From Siminovitchia sediminis (GTDB taxonomy: Bacteria > Bacillota > Bacilli > Bacillales > Bacillaceae_C), in contig NZ_JBHUEO010000004.1 of assembly GCF_042680885.1 (NCBI RefSeq), positions 124,001-188,000 on the forward strand: a stretch of 64,000 nt of DNA, given 5' to 3'. A program made the position numbers and the translations under genes. Position 1 is the stretch's first letter. Each line of letters begins with the position of its first letter. The notes under the pieces are model-generated. The model saw only the letters and a program-made list of their open reading frames with translations. It had not been told where the DNA came from and did not search any database. This document shows positions 52,483 to 61,052 of the stretch, one piece after another.

Positions 52483-52519
52483 CCCCACCATCTCCCTTGC
52501 ATGAAGTTTCTACACTAAC

Positions 52520-52753
52520 CTATGACTTGTCCTTTATGAATATGCGGTGAAAATAAGCTTGCCAATGACCGTGGTGCTCAAGAAAGCGCATGGGATGCTC
52601 AGCCCCGGTAACAGGATGATTCCCGAGACAAGCAAATGCACAAATAGACAGATGGAGCTGCCGGAAACTTGTATAGCCCGCACTGCCATTCAGATCAAAA
52701 CGGAAAAACACGTTCTGGGAAGCACCGTACTCAGACTTCACTTCCCCCGGCAT
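52520..52753 (-). CDS. Doubtful open reading frame (77 aa)
   Basis: A 77-codon frame between minD and spoIVFA with acceptable codon use (GEVKSEYGASQNVFFRFDL) but no good ribosome binding site and no family I recognise. In B. subtilis minD and spoIVFA have no gene between them. It may be a remnant or chance. Nothing else is seen in this 350-base gap except the minD terminator. Confidence 0.2.
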   Translation of the reverse strand: MPGEVKSEYGASQNVFFRFDLNGSAGYTSFRQLHLSICAFACLGNHPVTGAEHPMRFLEHHGHWQAYFHRIFIKDKS

Positions 52754-52782
52754 ATATTACTCTGTTAACATCTTCTAAAAAA

Positions 52783-52817
52783 CAAAAAAGCCCTGGCTTT
52801 TAAGCCAAAGCTTCTTT
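52783..52817 (-). terminator. Terminator of the mre-min transcript
   Basis: On the minus strand AGCTTTGGCTT and AAGCCAGGGCT form a stem followed by TTTTTT, after minD. Confidence 0.75.
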
Positions 52818-52835
52818 ATTAAAGATATAGATCTA

Positions 52836-53639
52836 TCAGGAACGGGCAAAGAACTGTTTAATCCGCGCAAACATACCTGCCTTTTCCTCGGTTAAAGACT
52901 GAAGCGGCACGGATTCTCCCAGGATCCTTCTTGCAATATTTCTATAGGCTATGGATGCTTTGCTGTTAGGGTTGAGGGCAATGGGCTCTCCTTGGTTGGA
53001 AGATCGTATCACTTCATCATCATCTTGTACAATACCCAATAAATCGATCGATAAATGCTGTGTGATTTCGTCAACATCCAACACTTCCCCTTCTTGCATC
53101 ATCCTGCTTCTGATTCTATTAATGATTAATTTGGGCGATGTTAAATGATCTTCTTTTTCAAGCAGGCCAATAATTCTATCTGCATCCCTTACAGCTGAAA
53201 TTTCAGGTGTTGTCACAACAATTGCCTGGTCTGCTCCCGCCACGGCATTTTTGAACCCCTGTTCAATTCCAGCAGGGCAATCAATCAATACATAGTCATA
53301 CTCCTGCTTTAAATCAGTGACAAGTGCTTTCATTTGCTCAGGATTAACGGCAGATTTATCACTCGTTTGAGCTGCAGGGAGCAAGAATAATTTATCTTCG
53401 AATCTTTTATCTTTCACAATGGCCTGATGCAGCCTGCACCTTTCCTCAACAACGTCAACAAGATCATATATAATCCGGTTTTCAAGGCCCAGCACGACAT
53501 CCAGGTTGCGAAGGCCGATATCTGTATCGATCAGGCAGACTTTTTTACCTTGCAAAGCAAGTGCTGTTCCAAGGTTCGCGGATGTGGTTGTCTTTCCGAC
53601 TCCTCCTTTGCCGGAAGTAATCACGATAGCCTCACCCAT
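52836..53639 (-). CDS. minD: Septum site-determining ATPase MinD
   Basis: A 267-residue ParA/MinD ATPase. The deviant Walker A KGGVGKTT is at about residues 11-18, and the C-terminal amphipathic membrane helix is ARIKQFFARS. With MinC it blocks division at the poles. Its ATG overlaps the minC stop by eight bases. A terminator follows, so minD ends the mreBCD-minCD run. Confidence 0.97.
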   Translation of the reverse strand: MGEAIVITSGKGGVGKTTTSANLGTALALQGKKVCLIDTDIGLRNLDVVLGLENRIIYDLVDVVEERCRLHQAIVKDKRFEDKLFLLPAAQTSDKSAVNPEQMKALVTDLKQEYDYVLIDCPAGIEQGFKNAVAGADQAIVVTTPEISAVRDADRIIGLLEKEDHLTSPKLIINRIRSRMMQEGEVLDVDEITQHLSIDLLGIVQDDDEVIRSSNQGEPIALNPNSKASIAYRNIARRILGESVPLQSLTEEKAGMFARIKQFFARS

Positions 53640-54318
53640 AATAATGCCCCCCTTTAAATCTAGTAATATTCGGTCTCAAATGCTTAAGCACTTGCAGATT
53701 GTCAATGATAATTTGCTCGTTCTGATCTATATAGGCACATTCCGTTTGGTGATCTGCTTCCTGATCATAGTGATCAGGAGCACGGCTAATGCAATCTGAT
53801 ATCCTCAATTGCGAAGGGGTCATAAAGGAGGCTACAATTACTGATTCATTCCGCCCTGTGTAACCGGCATGGGCAACTCCCTTCAGTGCTCCCATGATAA
53901 AAATATTTCCTCCTGCACGAACGGTTCCACCGGGATTGACATCACCAACGAGCAGCAGGTCTCCCGGGACTTCAAGAACCTGACCAGACCTGACAATCGC
54001 AGCAACAGATGTCACTTCCTGGCTTTCCACCATCATCTGTGCCTCGGCTTTTGTAATCACATTACTTTCAATCTCTTCAACAATCAAATTTTTCTTTTGA
54101 CGAATAATCTCTTTTAATTCCTCTTGCTGTTCAGCCGTCAAATAGCGATTTCCTGTTAGAATACGTACGGAAATCAGCTGGCTGTCCTCAGAACCTTGTA
54201 ATTCAAATAGTTTTTCTCCCAGTTCTTGTAACAGTCCTTCGTATGAACAGCGGTCATTTAATAGGAGTGAGAGGCCGCTTTTTGTGCCTTTAATCATCAC
54301 ATTTTGTTGTGTTTTCAT
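53632..54318 (-). CDS. minC: Septum site-determining protein MinC
   Basis: A 228-residue FtsZ inhibitor. The N-terminal domain begins VMIKGTKSGLSLLL; the C-terminal beta-helix shows VLEVPGDLLLVGDVNPGGTVRAGGNIFIMGALKGVAHAG-type turns. Start ATG 54318 gives the family N-terminus although no clear ribosome binding site precedes it. It overlaps minD. Confidence 0.95.
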   Translation of the reverse strand: MKTQQNVMIKGTKSGLSLLLNDRCSYEGLLQELGEKLFELQGSEDSQLISVRILTGNRYLTAEQQEELKEIIRQKKNLIVEEIESNVITKAEAQMMVESQEVTSVAAIVRSGQVLEVPGDLLLVGDVNPGGTVRAGGNIFIMGALKGVAHAGYTGRNESVIVASFMTPSQLRISDCISRAPDHYDQEADHQTECAYIDQNEQIIIDNLQVLKHLRPNITRFKGGHYYG

Positions 54319-54462
54319 GTTCAGCGGGCACGAAAAGGTTGTAAAGACATGCCCTTATATCTCCTTTCAAGACAAACATCACTATTTAAGGCAAGATTCA
54401 TTTTGTCATTTTCGACAATGGGCTGCACATTTCCTCTTTTTGTTATGAATTTCCCATCCTTT

Positions 54463-54981
54463 TTATTCATCGTTCACTTCTTTCTTCCTTTTTTGAAGCC
54501 AAATTGTAAAAGGGAAGAAAATTAGGAGGTAAAATACGAGATTCATAAATAGCGTTGGAAGCAGCCTGTCAAAAACAAATGGCGAAGTTGCCACCTGGAC
54601 ATTGAACAGGAAAAGGTTCAAAACATACACAAGTATTTCTACTAATGATAACATGACGATTGTTATTAAACCGGCGGTAAAAACATTGATCTGTAAAACC
54701 TTTGTCATTTTGGAAGCAATATAGATCGAGATAGGGAACAGAAATAGATACACCCCGATCAGACCGGTATAATAAATGTCAAATAACAATCCAAATATCG
54801 CTGCATAAATCAGGGTAACATTCCGATAGTAGTAAATCCCCATTAAAATGAGGACAACCAATAAAAACCGGGGAGTTACAACCCAATCAGAAATGAGTGA
54901 AAAAGACGGGAAAAATTCCACGTAAAGACTATCAGCATAAAAACATACCACTGTCACAAGAGGGAGGATAAACCGTTTCAT
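54463..54981 (-). CDS. mreD: Rod shape-determining protein MreD
   Basis: A 172-residue membrane protein with five or six helices, basic C-terminal tail (LQKRKKEVNDE) and a MreD-like segment GLLFDIYYTGLIGVY. It belongs to the elongation complex with MreB and MreC. ATG overlaps the mreC stop by four bases. Recognition relies partly on position. Confidence 0.92.
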   Translation of the reverse strand: MKRFILPLVTVVCFYADSLYVEFFPSFSLISDWVVTPRFLLVVLILMGIYYYRNVTLIYAAIFGLLFDIYYTGLIGVYLFLFPISIYIASKMTKVLQINVFTAGLITIVMLSLVEILVYVLNLFLFNVQVATSPFVFDRLLPTLFMNLVFYLLIFFPFTIWLQKRKKEVNDE

Positions 54982-55838
54982 TCCTCTCCACCTTCCGGTC
55001 CAGGCATGGATCGGGCCACTACAATGACATGCTCAAAATGATAAAAATCTGCCGATGGTTTAACATAGGCGGTCTGGGTCAATCCAAACTGATCCAGTTC
55101 AAGTTCCTCCACTTTTCCAATATCAAGCCCTTTAGGGAAGATTCCTCCCAGGCCTGAAGTAATGACACCTTGACCCTTTTCCAGCTTGACGTCATCGATA
55201 GGTAGGTCTTTCATCAAAAGCATGTCCTTTTCTTTATCATAACCGTCGATTAAACCAAAGACAGACTTCTCTCCCTGTATTTCTGCGGCCACCCGATTTC
55301 TCGTATTTTCCGAGCTCAGCAATTCAATCGTCGAGGTCATTTCTGAAGTGCTGACGACTTTACCAATTAATCCTTTCGACGTGATAACAGCCATATCAGG
55401 TTGAATTCCGCTCTTTTTCCCCTTATCAATAATAATTTTTTCAAACCAGCGGTCAGGCGCTCTTCCGATGACCGTTGCCTGTATCGGAGTAAATTCCCTC
55501 AGATTCTCTGTTTTACCCAATAATTCCCTGAGTTCTTGATTATCATTTTTTAAATCTGTAATTTCCTTTTCAAGTTGTGCCAGACCTTCAAGCCGCGCCT
55601 TCAATTTCTTATTTTCTGTGTATGTATTTTGAAGATCCTCAATACCCTCAATAAATGACGCAAATTTATGGGCCGGTTTTGCTGCTAAAGATTGGCCAAA
55701 TCCCACAATATCCTTAACAAACTGTTCAGGACGGGAAATGTTTTCTTTGTCTCTCAAGGAAAAACCTATTAATGAAACGAGAATAATGATCCCGATCAGT
55801 AGGATGATGAGACGCTTATTCAGAAAAAAATTCGGCAT
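54978..55838 (-). CDS. mreC: Rod shape-determining protein MreC
   Basis: A 286-residue MreC. One N-terminal membrane helix (about residues 9-27) is followed by a coiled coil (YTENKKLKARLEGLAQLEKEI) and the extracellular beta domain (VIGRAPDRWFEKIIIDKG, GQGVITSGLGGIFPKGL). It links MreB to wall synthases. ATG 55838 or 55841 follows AGAGGTGGAC; the 25-residue upstream frame is unsupported and covers a hairpin. Confidence 0.94.
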   Translation of the reverse strand: MPNFFLNKRLIILLIGIIILVSLIGFSLRDKENISRPEQFVKDIVGFGQSLAAKPAHKFASFIEGIEDLQNTYTENKKLKARLEGLAQLEKEITDLKNDNQELRELLGKTENLREFTPIQATVIGRAPDRWFEKIIIDKGKKSGIQPDMAVITSKGLIGKVVSTSEMTSTIELLSSENTRNRVAAEIQGEKSVFGLIDGYDKEKDMLLMKDLPIDDVKLEKGQGVITSGLGGIFPKGLDIGKVEELELDQFGLTQTAYVKPSADFYHFEHVIVVARSMPGPEGGEE

Positions 55839-55890
55839 CATGTCCACCTCTAAAAATCTAATAGCCTGCCGGTTTCCTGCAAAAATGCAT

Positions 55891-55934
55891 GGAAAAGCAG
55901 AGGACCGCCCTTGCAAGCGGCCTCTTGCTTTTCC
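55891..55934 (-). terminator. Hairpin between mreB and mreC
   Basis: GGAAAAGCAAGAGG pairs with CCTCTGCTTTTCC, a long stem just after mreB. The T-tail is interrupted, so it may be a partial terminator or a processing site that sets mreB above mreCD. Confidence 0.55.
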
Positions 55935-55955
55935 TTCTCTGCCCGGGGGTAGGCT

Positions 55956-56966
55956 TTATGCCCGGTCTTTGAACAGATGAATATGATCTAGCGCTTTTCC
56001 TGTACCAATAGCCACACAATCAAGCGGCTCTTCTGCAATTATGACTGGCATCTTTGTCTCATCACTGATCACTTTATCCAGATTTCGAAGAAGTGCACCT
56101 CCACCTGCCAGTACGATGCCCCTGTCCATAATATCAGCAGCCAGTTCTGGCGGTGTATTCTCCAATGTGTTTTTAACAGCATCAATGATTGCATATACAG
56201 TATCATGCAAAGCGCTGGAAATCTCTTCTGCTGTGATTTCAATGGTTTTCGGCAGTCCGGTCAGTAAATCACGGCCCCGAATCTCCATATTATCAACATC
56301 TTCTGTTCCGCCTGCAGAACCAATTTCGACTTTAATCGATTCTGCGGTTCTTTCACCTATTAGCAAGTTATAATGTTTACGGATATAATTGACAATCGCC
56401 TCGTCAAAATTATCTCCTGCGGTACGAATTGAATTGCTGGCAACAATTCCACCCAGGGAAATAACTGCAACTTCAGTCGTACCACCACCGATGTCTACAA
56501 CCATACTGCCTGTCGGTTCCCAAACGGGAAGATTTGCACCAATCGCTGCAGCAAAGGGCTCTTCGATAGGGTATGCATCCCGCGCTCCGGCTTCCCTTGT
56601 AGCATCCAGGACAGCTCTCTGCTCTACAGCTGTAATTCCCGATGGCACGCAAACCATAACATACGGCTTGCCGCTAAATGATCCTTTTGATTTGGCCGCC
56701 TGCTTAATAAAATATTTCATCATCGTAGCCGTTGTATCATAATCTGCAATGACCCCATCTCTCATGGGCCGCATGGCGACAATATTACCCGGGGTGCGTC
56801 CAATCATGTTTTTCGCATCATTACCCACAGCTACAATCTTTTTTGTCTCTGTGTTCATGGCCACAACAGATGGCTCACGCAAAACAATTCCTTTTCCTTT
56901 TACAAAAACAAGGGTGTTCGCTGTCCCCAAGTCAATTCCTAAATCTTTCGTTCCAAATCCAAACAT
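55956..56966 (-). CDS. mreB: Rod shape-determining actin homologue MreB
   Basis: A 336-residue bacterial actin. ATP-binding motifs: IDLGTANTLVFV (about residues 9-20), VDIGGGTTEVAVISLGG (about 166) and LAGGGALLRNLD near the C-terminus. It organises cell wall elongation. ATG has an AAAGGGAG site. It lies directly downstream of radC, and the mre genes are probably read partly from radC-side promoters. Confidence 0.97.
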   Translation of the reverse strand: MFGFGTKDLGIDLGTANTLVFVKGKGIVLREPSVVAMNTETKKIVAVGNDAKNMIGRTPGNIVAMRPMRDGVIADYDTTATMMKYFIKQAAKSKGSFSGKPYVMVCVPSGITAVEQRAVLDATREAGARDAYPIEEPFAAAIGANLPVWEPTGSMVVDIGGGTTEVAVISLGGIVASNSIRTAGDNFDEAIVNYIRKHYNLLIGERTAESIKVEIGSAGGTEDVDNMEIRGRDLLTGLPKTIEITAEEISSALHDTVYAIIDAVKNTLENTPPELAADIMDRGIVLAGGGALLRNLDKVISDETKMPVIIAEEPLDCVAIGTGKALDHIHLFKDRA

Positions 56967-57105
56967 GATTGTATCTCCCTTTCTAACCCCATTGCATTCA
57001 TTTTGAATATATGTTAAGACATAGCCTGGAAAAAGACGATATCCGTGTTTATCGACAAAAAATCACAAGATTTATTATATCCTATCAGCTCTAAAAATCA
57101 TAGCC

Positions 57106-57246
57106 TCACATAAATCCTTTTTCTTTCATACTTACATATTTATTATCGCCGATAATCAAATGGTCCAAGACTTCAATTCCCATGATTTTACCGCACTCGG
57201 CCAATCTTTTGGTGACTTCAATATCTTCTCTTGATGGTGAGGGATC
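57106..57246 (-). CDS. radC: RadC, C-terminal exon (interrupted by a group II intron)
   Basis: The last 46 codons and stop of radC: DPSPSREDIEVTKRLAEC, then GIEVLDHLIIGDNKYVSMKE and the end. The first Asp belongs to the JAMM motif HxH...D begun by the upstream exon. It lies 2,524 bases away from that exon and has no start codon or ribosome binding site of its own, so it can only be expressed by splicing of the intron. Confidence 0.93.
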   Translation of the reverse strand, partial: DPSPSREDIEVTKRLAECGKIMGIEVLDHLIIGDNKYVSMKEKGFM

Positions 57247-57308
57247 GTAGGGTAGGAACCATGCGCCTTACTCTGTTTTCCAAAGCAGGTTTCACAGCTC
57301 CCCCCTCA

Positions 57309-57342
57309 GAACCGTACGTACACCTTTCAGCGTATACGGCTC
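57309..57342 (-). ncRNA. Group II intron domain V
   Basis: A 34-base hairpin with the catalytic AGC triad near its 5' side and a GAAA tetraloop, the most conserved part of group II introns. The stop codon of the maturase gene (57327-57329) lies inside it. Confidence 0.85.
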
Positions 57343-59198
57343 GCCAGTTGACTGATCGGAATTTGCTTCTCATAGTGGTCATGATGGCACTTGTAACATA
57401 GGACAATGGTTTTTCTATTCCGTTCTATCATTTTCTTGTCCAAATATGTTATGTGCTTCTTTTTCTTCAAATCCTTTAACTTACGGACATGATGAACCTC
57501 CATCTGACCTTCTGTTGTCCCACACGCTTCACATTTATTTGCTAATAAACGTTGTTCAAATTCAGTTCTACCCGAATATTTCATTGTGTTAATTAATACA
57601 TCAATATCGCGAGAGTCAGCTTTGATAGCACCCTTATGCTTCGGCAGGTCTTTCAGCTTTACGAACTGATGAAGCTTCTCGTTGCCATGTTTGTCTTTCC
57701 GAACCAGGGATAAGACTCCTTGTTTATGCGTTCGCATGCTGGAAGCAACTTTCATGGAGGTACTTCTTCGTTTATTAGCAATTGTTTTAATGAAACTACT
57801 CTCGGCTAAGTAAAACAGTTTATCTAAATGGTGATAGTTATTAGCTAGCTTGTAGTAATTTGCGATTCCTCGCAATTCTGCGTTATAGGTATGAAGTATT
57901 TCCATTTCCGAATTGTTTATTAGTTTTGCTCTGTGTAAAATTTTAAAGTTGTCTAAGTTACCATATCCGTTTTTAATTGCAAATTCTTTGATTTTCTTTT
58001 CAGGAATTTCTAACTTTATGGCACCTGATAGGGTTCTCTTTTTTAATGGATGTTTTTGTTTTTTGCAAGTAACCCTCTTGACCTTAACCTCATTCCATCT
58101 ACGAAATTCATATCCAAGAAAGGGTATTGGATTCTTTAGATGGGTTACGAGTGTTTTTTCATCACTAAGTTCAAGATGAAGTTCTTTTTTAAGAAAATAT
58201 TTAATCGTTTCCTTCATTTTCATAGCACATTGTTTTGAGGCAGCCATTCCAATTACAAAATCATCAGCATAACGGACATATTTCATTCTTTTATAATTTT
58301 TATCCATTGGGTCGATAGAAGGAACTTTTACTTGTTTGGCTTTAAGTTCCTGAATATTGAGGACTAATTCCTCCCTGCCTTGCCAATGGTTATGCCCGTT
58401 TGTTTCATCAAGTCTTTTAATCTTCCGTGATAGTGTACTGATTTTTGATCGAACCTTGACGTACTCCTCATTTCTTGTTCTAACCTTACCTTTATCAAAT
58501 TCCTTCATTTGTTTTTCCATAAACAGGTCAAACTCATGAAGATAGATATTGGCTAGAATAGGAGAGATGATACCTCCTTGTGGAGTACCACTGTAGGATT
58601 TATGATATGTCCAATTTTCCATTACACCACTGGTTAGTACATTATGAATTAATAGCAGGAAACGATGGTCATTTATTTTCTTTGAGATAAGTTTTAATAG
58701 CACCGTATGGTCAATATTGTCGAAGAACCCCTTAATATCTCCTTCAATACACCACGTTAAACCTTTCCACGTGTTTTTGATTTGAGAGAGTGCTGTATGA
58801 CAGCTTCGACCTTCTCTATATCCGTGTGAGTCTTCAGAGAATATGGAGTCATAAATATTTTCCAATATCATTCTCATAACTTCCTGTACTAACTTATCTT
58901 TGAAATTAGGACTCTTTTTTCCATTTGATTTAGGAATATAAACCCTTCTTACAGGTGAGAAACGGAATGTTCCAGCTTTTAATTGCTCTATGATGCCATC
59001 TACTTTTTGTAAACTGAAACCATCTTTTGTTTCATTAGATATTCCCTTTGTTAGATTTCCTGCATTCGGATATAGCTTTGCATATGCTTTAATCCACAAC
59101 TCTTTGTTATACATGAGACGGTAACAATCCGTAATGATGTTTCCTTTTTGAGAAGCATTCCTTATAACGTTCAACTGCCGAAATGGATTAGTTGCCAT
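57327..59198 (-). CDS. ltrA: Group II intron reverse transcriptase/maturase with HNH endonuclease
   Basis: A 623-residue intron-encoded protein. The RT domain (about residues 60-390) has the DIKGFFDNIDH block, GTPQGGIISPILANI and the catalytic YADD (VRYADDFVIG). A maturase/thumb region follows, and the C-terminus is an HNH-type zinc endonuclease: CEAC, MEVHHVRKL, then CYKCHHDH. It binds its intron RNA to help splicing and supports DNA insertion. ATG 59198 lies eight bases after AAAGGAG; ATG 59204 is closer. No frameshift was found, so it looks intact. Confidence 0.96.
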   Translation of the reverse strand: MATNPFRQLNVIRNASQKGNIITDCYRLMYNKELWIKAYAKLYPNAGNLTKGISNETKDGFSLQKVDGIIEQLKAGTFRFSPVRRVYIPKSNGKKSPNFKDKLVQEVMRMILENIYDSIFSEDSHGYREGRSCHTALSQIKNTWKGLTWCIEGDIKGFFDNIDHTVLLKLISKKINDHRFLLLIHNVLTSGVMENWTYHKSYSGTPQGGIISPILANIYLHEFDLFMEKQMKEFDKGKVRTRNEEYVKVRSKISTLSRKIKRLDETNGHNHWQGREELVLNIQELKAKQVKVPSIDPMDKNYKRMKYVRYADDFVIGMAASKQCAMKMKETIKYFLKKELHLELSDEKTLVTHLKNPIPFLGYEFRRWNEVKVKRVTCKKQKHPLKKRTLSGAIKLEIPEKKIKEFAIKNGYGNLDNFKILHRAKLINNSEMEILHTYNAELRGIANYYKLANNYHHLDKLFYLAESSFIKTIANKRRSTSMKVASSMRTHKQGVLSLVRKDKHGNEKLHQFVKLKDLPKHKGAIKADSRDIDVLINTMKYSGRTEFEQRLLANKCEACGTTEGQMEVHHVRKLKDLKKKKHITYLDKKMIERNRKTIVLCYKCHHDHYEKQIPISQLASRIR

Positions 59199-59770
59199 AT
59201 TCATGGCTCCTTTCCAGTTAACGTTAACGTCAACCTGTCTCCCTTCCCCCTGCTAAACTCATTACAAGCAAACGTTGGGTACTATGGAGACTCCGTTACC
59301 ATATGCAATTTTCATAGACCTTTGTCTAATAGCCTGTTGGCACTTGCACTTAGGTAATCCCTGCATTATGTCATAATTTTAGAAACGTGATGGTTAGGTA
59401 TCCCTTTCGACGGTTTCCTCTAGTTGAGGATTGAAGGACAAACCTTACTATGGACAGGAAAGCGGTGATTTCCAACAGACGCTCTGGAGATACGTCTCCC
59501 ATTTTGTCCTCATTGCCTGTTAGCTATCGTAGACAATGGCGCACCCATCGCTCATTCGTCCAGGATTCAAGCAGTGCAGCTTTTACCATACATCACTTGG
59601 TCTGAAGAACTGACTCGACGATAGATAGCTTTGTCGTCTATTCTCCTTTTTACATCCTGCTCTGTTCCCTCTATGAGTTTCCTCTCAAGGTAAGATGCTG
59701 ACCATAGAACATTGTAAGGAGTTCTAGATTTCGGTAGAAATCACTAAAATTACGCACCTTGCAGGCGCAC

Positions 59771-60322
59771 TCCGGATGGATGATTATGGAAACAGATAAT
59801 AGAAGCAGCCGACCTGCGAAATGCTTCACGAAAAACCTCTCTGGGGTGGACAATAGAAGCATTCAAGCTGCCAATAAAAACAGTTTGCCTATGGAGGACT
59901 TGATTCTTTGTGTTGAGGTACAAACATACGAAGTGTTCCTGTGTTAAAAATCTCATATCATTCATGACATAATTCGCACCATCTTCAGGGCTGCGTATTA
60001 TATAACGATCATCATACGTAAGGTTGCTGATCCTTCTTCCTAATTCCACTGCTGCTGCAATTTGAACTGCCTTGGCTTGGCCAATCCCCTTGATGCTCAT
60101 TACCTCTTCTAATGCTGCATCCTTCAGCCATAACAGCCCGCCGAATTGAGTCAGCAGCCTGTTGGCCAATTGCAGGGCAGATTCAGATTTGGTGCCTGTT
60201 CTTAGTAAGATGGCGAGAAGTTCATGGTTGGAGAGGCTGACAGCCCCGTGATGGATTAGTCTTTCCCTGGGACGTTCTTCTGCAGGAAAGTCCCTGATCA
60301 TCAATGCATCAGACTCGTTCAT
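59771..60322 (-). CDS. radC: RadC, N-terminal exon (interrupted by a group II intron)
   Basis: The first 184 codons of RadC, a JAMM/MPN-fold protein long annotated as DNA repair protein but of uncertain function. ATG 60322 follows a strong GAGGAGGAAAG. It has an HhH-like segment (MSIKGIGQAKAVQIAAA), then the MPN domain to HNHPSG. Unspliced mRNA adds only VRLQGA and a stop, giving a protein without the metal-binding Asp. With the second exon the product has 230 residues, the normal size. Confidence 0.95.
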
Positions 60323-60347
60323 TCTTTCCTCCTCTTTCAAGCATAAT

Positions 60348-60914
60348 TTACACCGGGTACCCCATTTTCTTCAAAACACGCAATAAGCGGCCGATCGGAA
60401 GGCCGACAACGGAATAGTAGTCACCCTGGATGGATTTTACAAGGAGCCCGCCTTGTCCCTGGATCCCGTAGGCACCTGCTTTATCAAAAGGTTCACCGGT
60501 ATTTACATATTTCTCAATATCCTCATCCGACAATTCCCAAAAAATAACATCGGTCTTTTCATAAAAGGTATGAATAGTTTCGTCATGGATGACGGCCACA
60601 CCCGTATATACAGAATGGGTATTTCCCGAGAGTTCCGATAACATCTTTTTGGCAGACTCCCGGCTGGCAGGCTTTCCGAGAATTTTGTGACGATAAACGA
60701 CGATCGTATCCGAACCAATGACAAAGGAATGCGGATATAGCCTTGCTGCTTTCTTAGCTTTTCTGGCTGCGAGCGTTGTTACGATATCGCCCGGCGGCAA
60801 TTGGGATTCAATGGATTCGTCAATATTGGGTGAATAGGATTCAAATGGGACAGACAATTTTTCCAGAAGTTCTTTGCGACGGGGGGATGAAGAAGCTAAA
60901 ATGAGGTTTGCCAT
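60348..60914 (-). CDS. maf: Maf family nucleotide pyrophosphatase
   Basis: A 188-residue Maf protein that hydrolyses non-canonical nucleoside triphosphates such as dTTP/UTP-type substrates. Family motifs: LILASSSPRRKELLEKL at the start, VIGSDTIV, ILGKPAS, and QGDYYSVVGLPI at the end. ATG 60914 gives the standard N-terminus; the longer frame to 61055 overlaps the spoIIB terminator. Spacing to the ribosome binding site is loose. radC follows 25 bases later. Confidence 0.93.
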   Translation of the reverse strand: MANLILASSSPRRKELLEKLSVPFESYSPNIDESIESQLPPGDIVTTLAARKAKKAARLYPHSFVIGSDTIVVYRHKILGKPASRESAKKMLSELSGNTHSVYTGVAVIHDETIHTFYEKTDVIFWELSDEDIEKYVNTGEPFDKAGAYGIQGQGGLLVKSIQGDYYSVVGLPIGRLLRVLKKMGYPV

Positions 60915-61022
60915 GCGGTTATTCCTGCCTTTCTCATCAAATGGGAGATACACCTCCATCCTATCAAATAAGCATGCAAGAAACAATAGAGAGAACAAGT
61001 AGAGATGGTGAGCGGCGCAGTA

Positions 61023-61052
61023 CAAAAAAAGCCCTCTTCTAAACAGAGGACT
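61023..61052 (-). terminator. Terminator of spoIIB
   Basis: On the minus strand AGTCCTCTG and GAAGAGGGCT form a stem followed by TTTTTTT, overlapping the stop codon. Confidence 0.85.

Larger units (their letters stand above)
57247..59770 (-). mobile_element. Group II intron inserted in radC
   Basis: A 2,524-bp group II intron in the same orientation as radC. It begins GTGCG at 59770, as expected for the 5' splice site, and ends CCTAC at 57247. The flanking exons join exactly as HNHPSG-DPSPSRED. Domain V is recognisable at 57309-57342 (GAGCCGTATACGC, GAAA loop, then GTACGTACGGTTC), and a reverse transcriptase/maturase with HNH domain fills domain IV. Domain VI lies between 57247 and 57308. 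The subclass cannot be set without folding. Confidence 0.95.
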
